The notes: generated by a model from the sequence alone, not told the origin. Shown: positions 53,351-62,965, counted from the stretch's first letter. The stretch is DNA of 64,000 nt from Anaerobacterium chartisolvens (GCF_003337415.1 NZ_QPJT01000018.1:35383-99382); one strand, 5' to 3'. Numbers and translations: made by a program.

Positions 53351-54357
53351 GCTATTCGGTTTTGCATGTGCAGAGCGGAGTCACAAGGGACATAAGCGAT
53401 TTTGTAACGGGAATTGAATACGGGGGAGAGATGGCTTCTGCCGTAAGGAAAATGGATATTTCTCTTGTGTACGGCACAGACGTTTTCATACCCCGGCTTA
53501 ATATTAAAAACGGGGACTTGCTTGTCTTAAGGAACGGCGACGGTGAGATAATGAGGGGAGTTGTTTTCAGACAGGACAGGGACGATAAGGGGGCTTTGAA
53601 GATTACTGCATATACCCATGCGGTATATCTTGTAAAAAACAAGGACACCAACAGGTTTGAGCAGATAAAGGCCAGCCAGATAGCAGAAAAAATATGCCGC
53701 AGCTTCGGCATACCCGCAGGGAAGCTTGAGGACACCAAAATAATATTCCCCAAGCTTATTTTCAGGGACAAAACGCTTTGGGACATAATTGTGACCGCCC
53801 TTACCGAGACTGCAAAGCAAAGCGGTACAAAATACAGGGTGTATTTCAAGGAAGGAAAGCTTAATATAGTGCGTAAAAGCAGCCAGCCGGTGTATCTTGT
53901 GCTTAAGGAGGGCGCCAATCTTTTGGCGGCGTCGACGTCGGCCTCCATTGAGGACATGAAAAACCAGATAAAGCTTGTGGGAAAGCTGACGGCACAGGAC
54001 GGAAGCGAAACAGAGCTTGTATACACCGCCCAAAATAAAGAAATGCAGAAGCTTTACGGAATAATGCAGGAGACACACGAGGAGTCGGGAGACAACATAA
54101 ACAGATCCACCATACGCCAGATTGCCGAGACGATGCTGAAGGAGCTTTGCAGGGAGGAAATAGAGGCAGATATAGAGGCAATAGGCTTAGACGAGGTGGA
54201 GGCAGGAGCGGCTGTAAGGGTAACCGAGCCTGTCACGGGCCTTTCGGGTGTGTTTTATGTGGATCAGGACAGCCACATAATAGAGGGGACGAGGCACACA
54301 ATGAAGCTTAAGCTGACACGCACCGACGACGTGCCTGCCATGGAGTATGAGGAGTAA
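53347..54357 (+). CDS. Baseplate hub protein (XkdQ-like, gpD/gp27 type)
   Basis: A 336-residue hub protein: start SYSVLHVQSGVTRDISDFVT, central DTNRFEQIKASQIAEKICRS and DKTLWDIIVTALTETAKQSG, and the late TEPVTGLSGVFYVDQDSHII. XkdQ corresponds to the T4 gp27/P2 gpD hub that connects tube and spike. It sits between the LysM protein and the DUF2577 protein, the PBSX order. Confidence 0.92.
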   Translation: MSYSVLHVQSGVTRDISDFVTGIEYGGEMASAVRKMDISLVYGTDVFIPRLNIKNGDLLVLRNGDGEIMRGVVFRQDRDDKGALKITAYTHAVYLVKNKDTNRFEQIKASQIAEKICRSFGIPAGKLEDTKIIFPKLIFRDKTLWDIIVTALTETAKQSGTKYRVYFKEGKLNIVRKSSQPVYLVLKEGANLLAASTSASIEDMKNQIKLVGKLTAQDGSETELVYTAQNKEMQKLYGIMQETHEESGDNINRSTIRQIAETMLKELCREEIEADIEAIGLDEVEAGAAVRVTEPVTGLSGVFYVDQDSHIIEGTRHTMKLKLTRTDDVPAMEYEE

Positions 54358-54369
54358 GGAGGTGGTGTT

Positions 54370-54861
54370 TTGGGAGCGGCAGAGCTGGTTAATTTGATAA
54401 GGAAAGAGGCGGGGACGGTTATAGCGGGCCGAAGCAGGGGCTTTGAGCTTGCGACGGTTATATCGCCTTATCCCGGGCTGGTAATAAGGGTGGACAACAT
54501 GAAGGCCGAGCTGTCCCGCACAGACCTGGTTGTCTGCGAAAGGCTGATGTCCGGCACAAGGATAGTAAGCCTTAAAAGCGAGCCTGGTGTGGTGAGGGAT
54601 TTGGGACACACGCAGCAGACCGCGGCACGTGACTCCAACAGCCTGAGAAGGGGAAGCGGAACGCTTTCGGGCAGTACCGGCGAGGCACAGGGTCATTCAC
54701 ACCAGCTTAACGGGCTGGACATGGAGAATGCCGGTATAGAGCTGTCATACGCAGAGCTTAAGTTTGAGGATACCTTGAAGGCGGGTGACAGGGTGCTTGT
54801 TCAGGAGGTGCCGGGAGGCCAAAAATATATTGTAATAGACAGGGTGGTGGAGTATGGCTGA
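54370..54861 (+). CDS. DUF2577 baseplate/spike protein (XkdR-like)
   Basis: A 163-residue protein: start AAELVNLIRKEAGTVIAGRS, YPGLVIRVDNMKAELSRTDL, end DTLKAGDRVLVQEVPGGQKY. TTG 54370 has AAGGAGG seven nt upstream. A middle insert (RDLGHTQQTAARDSNSLRRG) is polar and flexible. In this slot other contractile tails carry the OB-fold gpV-like puncturing spike, so it is the likely spike component. It overlaps the DUF2634 gene by 8 nt. Confidence 0.85.
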   Translation: MGAAELVNLIRKEAGTVIAGRSRGFELATVISPYPGLVIRVDNMKAELSRTDLVVCERLMSGTRIVSLKSEPGVVRDLGHTQQTAARDSNSLRRGSGTLSGSTGEAQGHSHQLNGLDMENAGIELSYAELKFEDTLKAGDRVLVQEVPGGQKYIVIDRVVEYG

Positions 54862-55294
54862 TATATTTCCGCAAAGCGGTACGGAGATTGACGTAAGCGC
54901 GGCATTGGGCACCGGGGAGGTGTCATATGGAAGAACCCCCATATTCGATTTTGAAAAGGGGGAGTTCAAAACGGTAGACAACAAGGTGTATGTGGGAGAA
55001 GGCCTTGAAGTGCTTAAAAGCTGGATAGAAAAAACCGTAAGGACTGAAAGGTTCCGGTTCCCCATATACAGCTTTGATTATGGAATAACGCTTGAAGGGC
55101 TTATGGAGAAGGGTCTGCCCTATGAGCTGCTTATAAGCGAAATAAAGGAGCAGATAACAGATGCCCTTATACATGATCCAAGGATCACGGATGTAGGAGA
55201 CTTTGGATTTCTAAGGAGCGGAAGCTCTCTCGAAATACAGTTCCGGGTGCATACCTTTGACAGCGGCACAATTGATATGGAGGTGAAGGTATAA
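54854..55294 (+). CDS. DUF2634 baseplate protein (XkdS-like, gp25 type)
   Basis: A 146-residue protein with the gp25/W-like wedge pattern: LKSWIEKTVRTERFRFPIYS, FDYGITLEGLMEKGLPYELL, DPRITDVGDFGFLRSGSSLE. Wedge proteins of this type initiate sheath polymerisation. The stop is directly followed by the baseplate J start. Confidence 0.92.
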   Translation: MADIFPQSGTEIDVSAALGTGEVSYGRTPIFDFEKGEFKTVDNKVYVGEGLEVLKSWIEKTVRTERFRFPIYSFDYGITLEGLMEKGLPYELLISEIKEQITDALIHDPRITDVGDFGFLRSGSSLEIQFRVHTFDSGTIDMEVKV

Positions 55295-56371
55295 ATGTAT
55301 GAGAATGAGACAGAACAGGCTATAAAAAATAGAATGCTGGCAAACGCGCCGGAGGGAATAAACACAGCGGAGGGTGATTTCTTCAATGATGCCGTGAGCC
55401 CTGCCGCTCTGGAGCTGACACTGGCATATCAGCAGCTTGACAGGCTTCTTGGCTTAGGCTTTGCCGAAAGCGCTTACGGAGAGTACTTAGACAAGATAAC
55501 CTCCGAAAGGGGTATCGGCAGGAAGCCGGCGACAAAGGGAACGGGCACAATAGAGGTTACCGCTGCGGTGGGCTCGGTGATAAATACGGGGGACATACTT
55601 GCCACGTGGCAGGGAAATATAAGGTTTGCTTCTGCGGAGACAAAAACGGTGGGGCAAACGGGTAAGGTATTGATACGCTTTGAAAATGAGACGGCGGGAA
55701 ATATGGGGGGGATAGCTCCTCTTACACAGTTCATTGCCCCGGTGGCTATTCCGGGCTTTATTTCGGCCCGCAGCACCGAATACATCAATGCGGGTGCCGA
55801 CGAGGAAAGCGACGAATCGCTGCGCCTGCGCTATTTCAGCAAGGTACAGGCCCCCGTTACCTCGGGGAATAAATACCATTATAAGAACTGGGCTGAGGAA
55901 TTTCCGGGTGTGGGAGCAGCAAAGGTATTCCCACTATGGAACGGAGCGGGAACGGTAAAGGTGGTTATAATTGACTCAAACAAGCAGCCCGCATCGGAGG
56001 AGCTTGTAGCCGATGTACAGCAATATATTGACCCCGGCTCCGGAGGCTGTGGAGAGGGGCAGGCTCCCATAGGGGCATATTGCACCGTGGCACCGGCCGA
56101 GGCTGTGGAAATAAACGTCACCGCGGAAGTAAGCGGGGCGGATGCATCGGAGGTAGCGCCTCTATTTGAAAGGGCTCTGGCGGCCTATCTGGCCGATATT
56201 GCATTTACCGGAGCACCTGTCAGCTATGCCAGAATAGGCACAATACTTTTGGAAAGCATATCCCAGACGGGGGGCAGTGACTACACCGGGCTTACTGTAA
56301 ACGGAGACAGCGGAAATATAATTCCCGGCCCCGAGCAGGTGGCTGTCGTGGGGACGGTGAGCCTTTCATGA
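55295..56371 (+). CDS. Baseplate J/gp47 family protein (XkdT-like)
   Basis: A 358-residue wedge protein: NRMLANAPEGINTAEGDFFN, ERGIGRKPATKGTGTIEVTA, and GADEESDESLRLRYFSKVQA followed by TSGNKYHYKNWAEEFPGVGA, all typical of Baseplate_J. It joins wedges into the baseplate ring. It overlaps the following XkdU-like gene by 4 nt. Confidence 0.95.
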   Translation: MYENETEQAIKNRMLANAPEGINTAEGDFFNDAVSPAALELTLAYQQLDRLLGLGFAESAYGEYLDKITSERGIGRKPATKGTGTIEVTAAVGSVINTGDILATWQGNIRFASAETKTVGQTGKVLIRFENETAGNMGGIAPLTQFIAPVAIPGFISARSTEYINAGADEESDESLRLRYFSKVQAPVTSGNKYHYKNWAEEFPGVGAAKVFPLWNGAGTVKVVIIDSNKQPASEELVADVQQYIDPGSGGCGEGQAPIGAYCTVAPAEAVEINVTAEVSGADASEVAPLFERALAAYLADIAFTGAPVSYARIGTILLESISQTGGSDYTGLTVNGDSGNIIPGPEQVAVVGTVSLS

Positions 56372-57006
56372 GCAGGTATGATGTAATGCTGTCATATGTA
56401 CCGCTGTACTATCACACATCTAGGATATTCAAGTCGGTGCTTAAGGCGGAGGGGCGGGAGCTGGACACCCTCAGGGACAGAACGGAAGAGCTTTTGGATC
56501 AGTTGTTTGCCGACACCGCGACATGGGGGCTTGAGCTGTGGGAGAAGGAGTACGGGCTTAGTACAAGCCCCCAGCTTTCCTATGAGGACAGGAGGGCGCG
56601 CCTCAAGGCAAAAATGAGGGGAGTACAAAAGGTAACGCCCGCAATGATAAAGTCGGTGGCAGAGGCGTATTCAAACGGTGAGGTAGAGGTGAGCTTTGAC
56701 GGCAGAATAAGAATAAGGTTTGTGGGAGAGAGGGGAATACCGGCGGAGCTCGGACTGCTTAAAAAGCAGCTTGACGACATTGTTCAGGCGCATCTTGAGA
56801 TAGTGTATGAATACACCTACCTGCTGTGGAGGGAATTTGACGTGCTCACGGCCGGGGTGCAGGAGTCGATGACATGGAAGCAGCTTGAGGCGTACAGGCC
56901 GTTTTTAAAGGAAAAACCCAACCTCACATGGGACGAATTCGACCTTATAATACCCGGTGTGCAGGAGTCGATGACGTGGGACGAGATGGAAATATTTGAA
57001 CCTTAA
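56368..57006 (+). CDS. DUF2313 baseplate protein (XkdU/YmfQ-like) with duplicated C-terminal motif
   Basis: A 212-residue protein. Residues 1-~150 are the YmfQ/XkdU wedge domain (SYVPLYYHTSRIFKSVLKAE, LGLWEKEYG-like WGLELWEKEYGLSTSPQLSY, VTPAMIKSVAEAYSNGEVEV). The C-terminal ~55 residues repeat a unit twice: FDVLTAGVQESMTWKQLE and FDLIIPGVQESMTWDEME. The repeat may be the fibre attachment point. The fibre gene follows 12 nt later. Confidence 0.9.
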   Translation: MSRYDVMLSYVPLYYHTSRIFKSVLKAEGRELDTLRDRTEELLDQLFADTATWGLELWEKEYGLSTSPQLSYEDRRARLKAKMRGVQKVTPAMIKSVAEAYSNGEVEVSFDGRIRIRFVGERGIPAELGLLKKQLDDIVQAHLEIVYEYTYLLWREFDVLTAGVQESMTWKQLEAYRPFLKEKPNLTWDEFDLIIPGVQESMTWDEMEIFEP

Positions 57007-57018
57007 GGAGGATAAGAA

Positions 57019-60000
57019 ATGGCGGAATATACGACGAACCTTAATCTGGAAAAGCCCCTTGGAGGGGAGAACCTGCGGAGGCAGGTTATAAACGACAATA
57101 TGGACAGGATAGACGCGGCGGTTTTTGCAGCCGGAAGTCAGGCGGAGCTGCTGTCGGGCCGCATGGATGCTTTGGAAGAACCCACGTATTCAGTCGAAAC
57201 AACATATGAGGCACCTATGCTCACTTTGCCGCAATCAACTGTAACAAGCGTATTTGATAAGTTTACGGTTAAAGGCAGGACATATACGAATTTATTCGGT
57301 AGTGACGGGGATTGTGAGGATGCGAGTAAGTGGTTAAGTTATCGCGTGACCAAAGAAAATGACGCCACTAAAAAAGTCTTTGGAACACAATGTTTTAAAG
57401 GCACTATAGCGGTATCGGATGGCGGATATTTAATCAACAAGAGCAAAGAATCTTTACCCTTAAAGAGTAATACATATTATATGCTTTCGGCATACGTATG
57501 TTCGGGGACTCTCAGTGGAGGGTGTCGGCTAACAATAGAGACAACACCCGCTCAAATCCTTATACTATCCCCTACATCATTTACCCGTATTTGTAAAAAA
57601 GCTACCCCTGCTCAGATAGCAGCTATGCCCCTGGGGAATAATTTTTGTGTGGCACTAAATGGAAACAAGGGTGAATACGGCTATGTAGACGGCGTAATGC
57701 TGAATGAAATAACTGCAGATGACTACAACAACCTTACCGATGCGGAGCTGATGGCAAAGTATCCGTATATTAATGAAACCCAATCATCAGGCCCGGTGAA
57801 GGTAACAAGTATAGGGAAAAATATAATCTCCACAAGTGAAGAGTTTTGGGAGCAAGGTACTATATCCATAAATACGGGAATTAATGCAGCTTCTGAAATA
57901 AGACTCAGAACAAAAACTTATCTTCCAATAAATGCAGGGTCGGTGTATACACTTAGCACTTCTGGATGGGATATAAGGTCTGTCATATACTATGATGCCG
58001 GATATAATTATGTCAGCAATGCCGGAGAATTAATTTCTCCATCAACAATAACTGTACCTATAGATGTAAAGTTTTGTCGGGTTATAATCAGGAAATATAA
58101 TGACCCTATAGTATATCCTGTAGATATAACTTCAGCCCGGCTGCAAATAGAACTAGGTACAACGGCTACAAATTATGAACCCTACACAGAAACAGCATCC
58201 TATATTCAGCCGCCGCAGGGCAGTATGAAATCGGTAGGCGGGGTGTCGGATAAATACGATGTGCTGACGGGGGAGAATACGCAGAATATATGTGGTGACT
58301 GGGTTGAGCTTACAGGGGACTTGGATTGGTATTATGAAGGGCAGTTTCCACCTTCAAAAGCGTTTAAGCTATTTAATTTTGCACAAGAGGGGATAGGTGG
58401 ACTGGGTCAGTTTCCGGGGTATTTTGTAGTTGATTATAGCGGATCAACGGGTACGTCTTTGCTACATGTGGGGGCCGATAACAGATGTTTAAAGGCTACG
58501 ACTGGAATATTTTATTTAACTGTATCCGACTCAAAGACGGGTTTTCTCGACGGTTACGTACCAAGTCAGGATGAAATCAAGGCATATTTCTATGGCTGGC
58601 AATTGTGCAATTCAGATGGTTCAACCCCATACAGTGGAAGTGGTACGAAGTACTGGAAAAAGATAACCGATGGGACTGGATTAACCAGTATGACACCGAC
58701 AGCTTCTTACGCAGGGTATACGCCTTACAAAATAATATACCAGCTTGCTACTCCAATAGTCACATACGGCCCGTCAAAGCAGCTCATCGCGGAGCCGAAC
58801 GGCACAATTACAGTTGAGCCTGCTATAACAAATGTTGGGGTTGTTCGCAATGGATATATAGAAATAGAGGATAGCAGCAGACCGATACAGGACATGGATT
58901 TTATCAATGCTATAGACATAGACACGGGAATATTTAAGCCTATCCCCCTAGATATTGTAGCGGTTAGGGCAGATAGACTTGCATTTGCCGTGGAGGAAGC
59001 TCCTGATGGTACTTATTATGAGTACGGTTATTATTATGATAGTACATTAACAACAATACCTGCCATTACTGAGGCTCACGCAACAAATTTGAAGGCACAA
59101 GCTGACAGTAATACAAAAGCTATTGGAAGACTTTCGGCAGGTATGGACAAGATAGACGCGGCGATGGGGGAGAAGGCAGGGCAGGATGCCTTTAGCGGGC
59201 ATCTGGCCGACTATGTGCGGCAGCCGGGGTATGCTGAGACAACGGGGGGTGCAAACGCTTATTTAGCATCCCTAAGCCCTATCCCCGCAGAATACACAAG
59301 CGGAATGGGCATTGCGGTAAAAATAAATGTTACCAATACAGGAGCGTCTACGATAAACGTAGACGGCCTAGGAGCTAAAAGTATACTTGATTCAAAGGGC
59401 AACGCAATGACGGCGGGGAAGCTTAAGAGCGGCAGCATATATTCCCTTAAATACAACGGCGTAAATTTTATATTACAGGGTGAAGGAGGTGGTGGAACGG
59501 CGGGGGCCGGGGATGTATTAAGCGGAAAGACGTTTACAAATGACGCCGGGGATCAGACCGGAATTCTGGCCTTGACAGGTACGGCAACTATTAACGATGT
59601 TGTAAGTGGAAAAACATTTTATAACACTAATGCAAAAACAAAATTGACAGGGACAGGTATATTAAAACGAATTGCATCAGGTACTGTAAATGTTAGATTA
59701 GAGCATGAAGTGGTTAAAACATTTAGTGTATCAGACATTGGTTTCAGAGCGGGGCTTATTTTAATTGGTTTTACAGGTGGAGGAGCTTCTGGTGTGACAT
59801 CTCTTTCAGCTGTAATATCAATAGCTGTAAATACTTCCTTATATTATTCTGGAGGTATGGGTGTTAGTACTTATTCGAGAGATTCAAACTCAACTTATGT
59901 TGGGGGCTCTGCACAGTCTGACGAAAATGGGTTTTCTGTTGGATTAAGGTTTAGTCACTCTAATGGTTGGAATGGACTTCCAGGCACAGTAACTGCATCT

Positions 60001-60024
60001 TGGTGGATGGCTATAGAATACTAA
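57019..60024 (+). CDS. Large tail fibre / receptor-binding protein
   Basis: A 1001-residue protein. Residues 1-~50 (YTTNLNLEKPLGGENLRRQV) form an attachment domain shared with the second fibre. Residues ~55-690 are a large insert with YEPYTETASYIQPPQGSMKS and jelly-roll-like stretches typical of receptor-binding regions; by eye it is more AT-rich than the flanking tail genes, suggesting a separate origin. Residues ~725-850 (ADYVRQPGYAETTGG, TGASTINVDGLGAKSILDSK, GAGDVLSGKTFTNDAGDQTG) are shared with fibre 2. The last ~150 residues are unique. It probably decides target range. A terminator-like hairpin follows, before fibre 2. Confidence 0.88.
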   Translation: MAEYTTNLNLEKPLGGENLRRQVINDNMDRIDAAVFAAGSQAELLSGRMDALEEPTYSVETTYEAPMLTLPQSTVTSVFDKFTVKGRTYTNLFGSDGDCEDASKWLSYRVTKENDATKKVFGTQCFKGTIAVSDGGYLINKSKESLPLKSNTYYMLSAYVCSGTLSGGCRLTIETTPAQILILSPTSFTRICKKATPAQIAAMPLGNNFCVALNGNKGEYGYVDGVMLNEITADDYNNLTDAELMAKYPYINETQSSGPVKVTSIGKNIISTSEEFWEQGTISINTGINAASEIRLRTKTYLPINAGSVYTLSTSGWDIRSVIYYDAGYNYVSNAGELISPSTITVPIDVKFCRVIIRKYNDPIVYPVDITSARLQIELGTTATNYEPYTETASYIQPPQGSMKSVGGVSDKYDVLTGENTQNICGDWVELTGDLDWYYEGQFPPSKAFKLFNFAQEGIGGLGQFPGYFVVDYSGSTGTSLLHVGADNRCLKATTGIFYLTVSDSKTGFLDGYVPSQDEIKAYFYGWQLCNSDGSTPYSGSGTKYWKKITDGTGLTSMTPTASYAGYTPYKIIYQLATPIVTYGPSKQLIAEPNGTITVEPAITNVGVVRNGYIEIEDSSRPIQDMDFINAIDIDTGIFKPIPLDIVAVRADRLAFAVEEAPDGTYYEYGYYYDSTLTTIPAITEAHATNLKAQADSNTKAIGRLSAGMDKIDAAMGEKAGQDAFSGHLADYVRQPGYAETTGGANAYLASLSPIPAEYTSGMGIAVKINVTNTGASTINVDGLGAKSILDSKGNAMTAGKLKSGSIYSLKYNGVNFILQGEGGGGTAGAGDVLSGKTFTNDAGDQTGILALTGTATINDVVSGKTFYNTNAKTKLTGTGILKRIASGTVNVRLEHEVVKTFSVSDIGFRAGLILIGFTGGGASGVTSLSAVISIAVNTSLYYSGGMGVSTYSRDSNSTYVGGSAQSDENGFSVGLRFSHSNGWNGLPGTVTASWWMAIEY
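59198..59560 (+). repeat. Fibre module repeat, copy A (pairs with 60251-60610)
   Basis: About 360 bp inside fibre 1 that recur in fibre 2 in direct orientation at roughly 92% identity by eye, with uninterrupted identical stretches longer than 40 bp in the part encoding the shared KLKSGSIYSLKYNG region. Homologous exchange here would delete or swap fibre ends. Confidence 0.85.
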
Positions 60025-60066
60025 AAATGTGTAATTTGCTTTAATATAAACCATAGAATTTAAACC

Positions 60067-60092
60067 AAAAGAGCCTTTAAAGGCCCTTTTTT
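60067..60092 (+). terminator. Terminator between the two fibre genes
   Basis: AAAAGAGCCTTT pairs with AAAGGCCCTTTT (one mismatch), ending in a T6 run. Fibre 2 would then be made by read-through or from its own promoter. Confidence 0.7.
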
Positions 60093-60109
60093 AATGAGAG
60101 GAGAAAGAA

Positions 60110-61132
60110 ATGGCAACATATACAACCAATCTTAACTTAGAAAAGCCTGACGAGAATGACAACTTCCGCAGGCAAGTCATAAACGAAAACATGAATAAGA
60201 TAGACGCGGCGGTAGCCGCAAAGGCCGATAAGAGCCAGATACAGGGAATGCTGGCCGACTATGTTCGGCAGCCGGGGTATGCCGAGGCCACGGGAAGCGC
60301 AAACGCCTATTTGGCATCCCTAAACCCTGCGCCCGCAGAATATGCAAGCGGAATGGGAATTGCGGTAAAAATAAATGTGATCAACACAGGAGCGTCCACA
60401 ATAAACGTAGACGGCCTAGGAGCTAAAAGCATACTTGATTCAAAGGGAAATGCAATGACGGCGGGGAAGCTTAAGAGCGGTAGCATATATTCCCTTAAAT
60501 ACAACGGCATAAATTTTATATTACAGGGTGAAGGAGGTGGTGGAACGGCGGGGGCCGGGGATGTATTAGGCGGAAAGACGTTTACAAATGACGTAGGAGA
60601 TCAGACCGGGACTATGGTTAACAGAGGTTCGGTTACTATAACACCGGGGACAGCAAATCAGGCTATATTGGCGGGATATCACAATGGGGGCGGATATGTC
60701 AAGGGAGATACAAATCTGATTGCGGGTAATATAAAGAATGGAGTAAATATTTTTGGAGTAACAGGCGAGCTTGAGATGAGCGCAGGAAATGCTATTATCT
60801 ATGAGGCAAGAGAAATTATTGATACAAGTGATACCTTACCCGAAAAAATGCGGGAAGTAACCGTAAACTATAAAGGCTATTATAGAGTAGAGTTTTACCT
60901 AAGATCATATGGAAGTGCTCTTGTCTACGCACAAATCCGTGCCAATAATTCGGTTGTTATAGAAAAGTCTGTAACAAATAATGGAGGTGTATACTGCTCA
61001 GAAGATATTTACCTTTCAGCCCCAGGAACTATAACATTATATTTGTGGACCAGTTCCTCCTCTACATCTTCAAGAGTCGAGCCATTCTCAATAGGAACGA
61101 CTATGAAAAATATTGTTCAATCGGTAACATAA
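60110..61132 (+). CDS. Second, shorter tail fibre protein
   Basis: A 340-residue protein. Residues 1-~45 (YTTNLNLEKPDENDNFRRQV) match the fibre 1 attachment domain, and residues ~46-175 match its residues ~725-850, so it is fibre 1 without the large central insert. The C-terminal ~165 residues (GNIKNGVNIFGVTGELEMSA, then a beta-rich end DIYLSAPGTITLYLWTSSSS) differ. This makes it an alternative or accessory fibre tip. It is preceded by its own AGAGGAG site. Confidence 0.87.
   Translation: MATYTTNLNLEKPDENDNFRRQVINENMNKIDAAVAAKADKSQIQGMLADYVRQPGYAEATGSANAYLASLNPAPAEYASGMGIAVKINVINTGASTINVDGLGAKSILDSKGNAMTAGKLKSGSIYSLKYNGINFILQGEGGGGTAGAGDVLGGKTFTNDVGDQTGTMVNRGSVTITPGTANQAILAGYHNGGGYVKGDTNLIAGNIKNGVNIFGVTGELEMSAGNAIIYEAREIIDTSDTLPEKMREVTVNYKGYYRVEFYLRSYGSALVYAQIRANNSVVIEKSVTNNGGVYCSEDIYLSAPGTITLYLWTSSSSTSSRVEPFSIGTTMKNIVQSVT
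60251..60610 (+). repeat. Fibre module repeat, copy B
   Basis: Direct repeat of 59198-59560; see that entry. The distance between copies is about 1.05 kb. Confidence 0.85.
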
Positions 61133-61241
61133 CAAGAAATGGCTCTGTAATTACTTAAAATAACATATATCATAAGAAAAGTCCTAACCCTATATTTTGG
61201 AATAGTATACAATATTGTAACACAGACAAGGAGCAGTGAGA

Positions 61242-61526
61242 ATGAACGAGAACAATCAGAGCGTGCTTGAGAAGGTGTGCAGCGAGAGGCACAAGGCGGT
61301 AGACGACAAGCTTAAGACGGCGGAGGAGCGGCTCGGCAGCCAGTCCAAAAGAATAGACGCTGTGGAGGACGCCGTTATCAGGCTGACAAACGTGGTGGAG
61401 TCCATGGCAAAAAAGGACTTCTTTGACAAAATACTTATACTGACGGTTTTCATAATTGCCCTTGTGCTGTGTGCAATGATTTTGGGTCCCGAGATAACGG
61501 GGAAGATGGCAGGGGCAATAAAATAA
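61242..61526 (+). CDS. XhlA-like membrane-associated lysis protein
   Basis: A 94-residue protein with a charged, coiled-coil N-terminal region (residues ~5-60, KLKTAEERLGSQSKRIDAVE) and one C-terminal membrane segment (KILILTVFIIALVLCAMIL). This is the layout of XhlA/haemolysin-XhlA proteins, which cooperate with holin and amidase in PBSX lysis. ATG 61242 lies 8 nt after AAGGAG. It lies in the lysis block before the endolysin. Confidence 0.82.
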   Translation: MNENNQSVLEKVCSERHKAVDDKLKTAEERLGSQSKRIDAVEDAVIRLTNVVESMAKKDFFDKILILTVFIIALVLCAMILGPEITGKMAGAIK

Positions 61527-61582
61527 CAATAGCTGTCACTAAAACACCTCAGTGCCATAAAATGAAAATAACAAGTTCTATA

Positions 61583-61672
61583 TCGGCTGGGAAAGTAATA
61601 TCTTCCGGTATAATTTTAGAAACGTTGGAACAACGTTAAGCACCGGAAAAGCGGATAATTACTTTCTGCTGC
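61583..61672 (+). repeat. Degenerate structured element D2 upstream of the endolysin
   Basis: Imperfect inverted ends (GAAAGTAATATCTTCCGG and its mirror GGATAATTACTTTC), an inner TTCCGGT/ACCGGAA pair and a central AACGTTGGAACAACGTT hairpin. The left part resembles D1 (GGAAAGAAATATCTTCCGG). It ends 36 nt before the endolysin start, the same relative position as R1-R4. Confidence 0.6.
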
Positions 61673-61708
61673 TAATGAAACCAAATACTTCTAAGGAGGG
61701 GGAGAGAT

Positions 61709-62965
61709 ATGCCGGATATAATGATTGACGCGGGTCATGGGGGCAGTGACCCGGGTGCTGTGGGCCCCACGGGGCTGAAGGAAAAGGAAGTAACATTGAA
61801 GCTTGCTTTAAAGGCGGCAGAAATGATCTCAGGGCAGGGAATAACCGTGGCTCTTACACGAACCACAGACGTGTTTATAGGTCTGTCCGACAGATCGGCA
61901 ATAGCCAACAGCTCAAACGCAAAATATTTTTTGAGCATACATATAAACAGCGCGGGCACGCCAAAGGCAAACGGAACAGAGACATACGCGCTTGCCGCCG
62001 GAGGGCAGGGCGAAAGGCTTGCAAGGTCTGTGCAGCAGAGCCTTGTGCAAAGCATTGGCCTGACCGACAGGGGAGTTAAGTTTGCAAATTATTCTGTGCT
62101 CCGGGAAACAAAAATGCCCGCCGCGCTGGTTGAGCTATGCTTCATAAACAATCCCGACGAAGAGGCTCTTCTAAGGAATGAAGCCTTTTTAGACAAGGCG
62201 GCGCTGGGAATAGCAAAGGGAGTGGCGGCATTTTTAGGCATAAGCTGGAAGGACGGAGGCGATCAAAAGGATCTCACTCCTATAATGGGAGCCTCCCAAT
62301 TGCACACCTCGCAAATGATATCATATGCCGTAAAAGGCAACGCCAGCCCCAAGCTCCCCAACTGCTCCTTAGAAGAGCTGGCTGGCCTTTTTGCCGAGGA
62401 GGCGGGAATTGAGGGCGTAAGGGCTGATGTGGCATGGGCACAGAGCCTTAAGGAAACGGGGTACTTCAAGTACGGAGGAGTGGTGCTGCCCGAGCAGAAT
62501 AACTATGGGGGCATAGGCGCCTTGAGCGGAAATCCGGAGGGGCAAGCGGCAAGCTTTGACATCCCGAGAACGGGAGTACGGGCTCAGATACAGCACTTAA
62601 AGGCATATGCAAGCACCGAAGCCTTAAAGCAGGAGGTTGTCGATCCCAGATTCGGATTGGTAAAAAGGGGCTCCGCAAGGTATGTCGAGTGGCTGGGGTA
62701 TGAGGATAATCCCAACGGGGCAGGCTGGGCGTACCCCGGCAAGGGCTACGGAGCGGATATAGTGAATATTTTAAAGGCCATGTCAAATGAGCCTGTAACA
62801 CCCGGCACATCTGAAAACAGCAGCATCCCCGCATGGCAGAGGGAGGGCTTTGAAAAGCTCATAGCAAGAAACATTATACAGACCCCCGGCTACTGGAGGG
62901 ACAAAATGGATCAGCCCATTACCGTGGGAGAGGTGATGGGGATACTTGGCAAGATGGTGGATTAG
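61709..62965 (+). CDS. Endolysin: N-acetylmuramoyl-L-alanine amidase plus glucosaminidase
   Basis: A 418-residue two-domain wall hydrolase. Residues 1-~180 are an Amidase_3 zinc amidase (DIMIDAGHGGSDPGAVGPTG, SIHINSAGTPKANGTETYAL, ALVELCFINNPDEEALL with the catalytic glutamate). Residues ~205-360 are a GH73-like glucosaminidase (VAWAQSLKETGYFKYGG, QNNYGGIGALSGNPEG). The C-terminal ~45 residues (WQREGFEKLIARNI ... VGEVMGILGKM) look like one SLH-type repeat. No signal peptide is seen, so it needs the holin. AAGGAGGGGG lies before the ATG. Confidence 0.93.
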   Translation: MPDIMIDAGHGGSDPGAVGPTGLKEKEVTLKLALKAAEMISGQGITVALTRTTDVFIGLSDRSAIANSSNAKYFLSIHINSAGTPKANGTETYALAAGGQGERLARSVQQSLVQSIGLTDRGVKFANYSVLRETKMPAALVELCFINNPDEEALLRNEAFLDKAALGIAKGVAAFLGISWKDGGDQKDLTPIMGASQLHTSQMISYAVKGNASPKLPNCSLEELAGLFAEEAGIEGVRADVAWAQSLKETGYFKYGGVVLPEQNNYGGIGALSGNPEGQAASFDIPRTGVRAQIQHLKAYASTEALKQEVVDPRFGLVKRGSARYVEWLGYEDNPNGAGWAYPGKGYGADIVNILKAMSNEPVTPGTSENSSIPAWQREGFEKLIARNIIQTPGYWRDKMDQPITVGEVMGILGKMVD

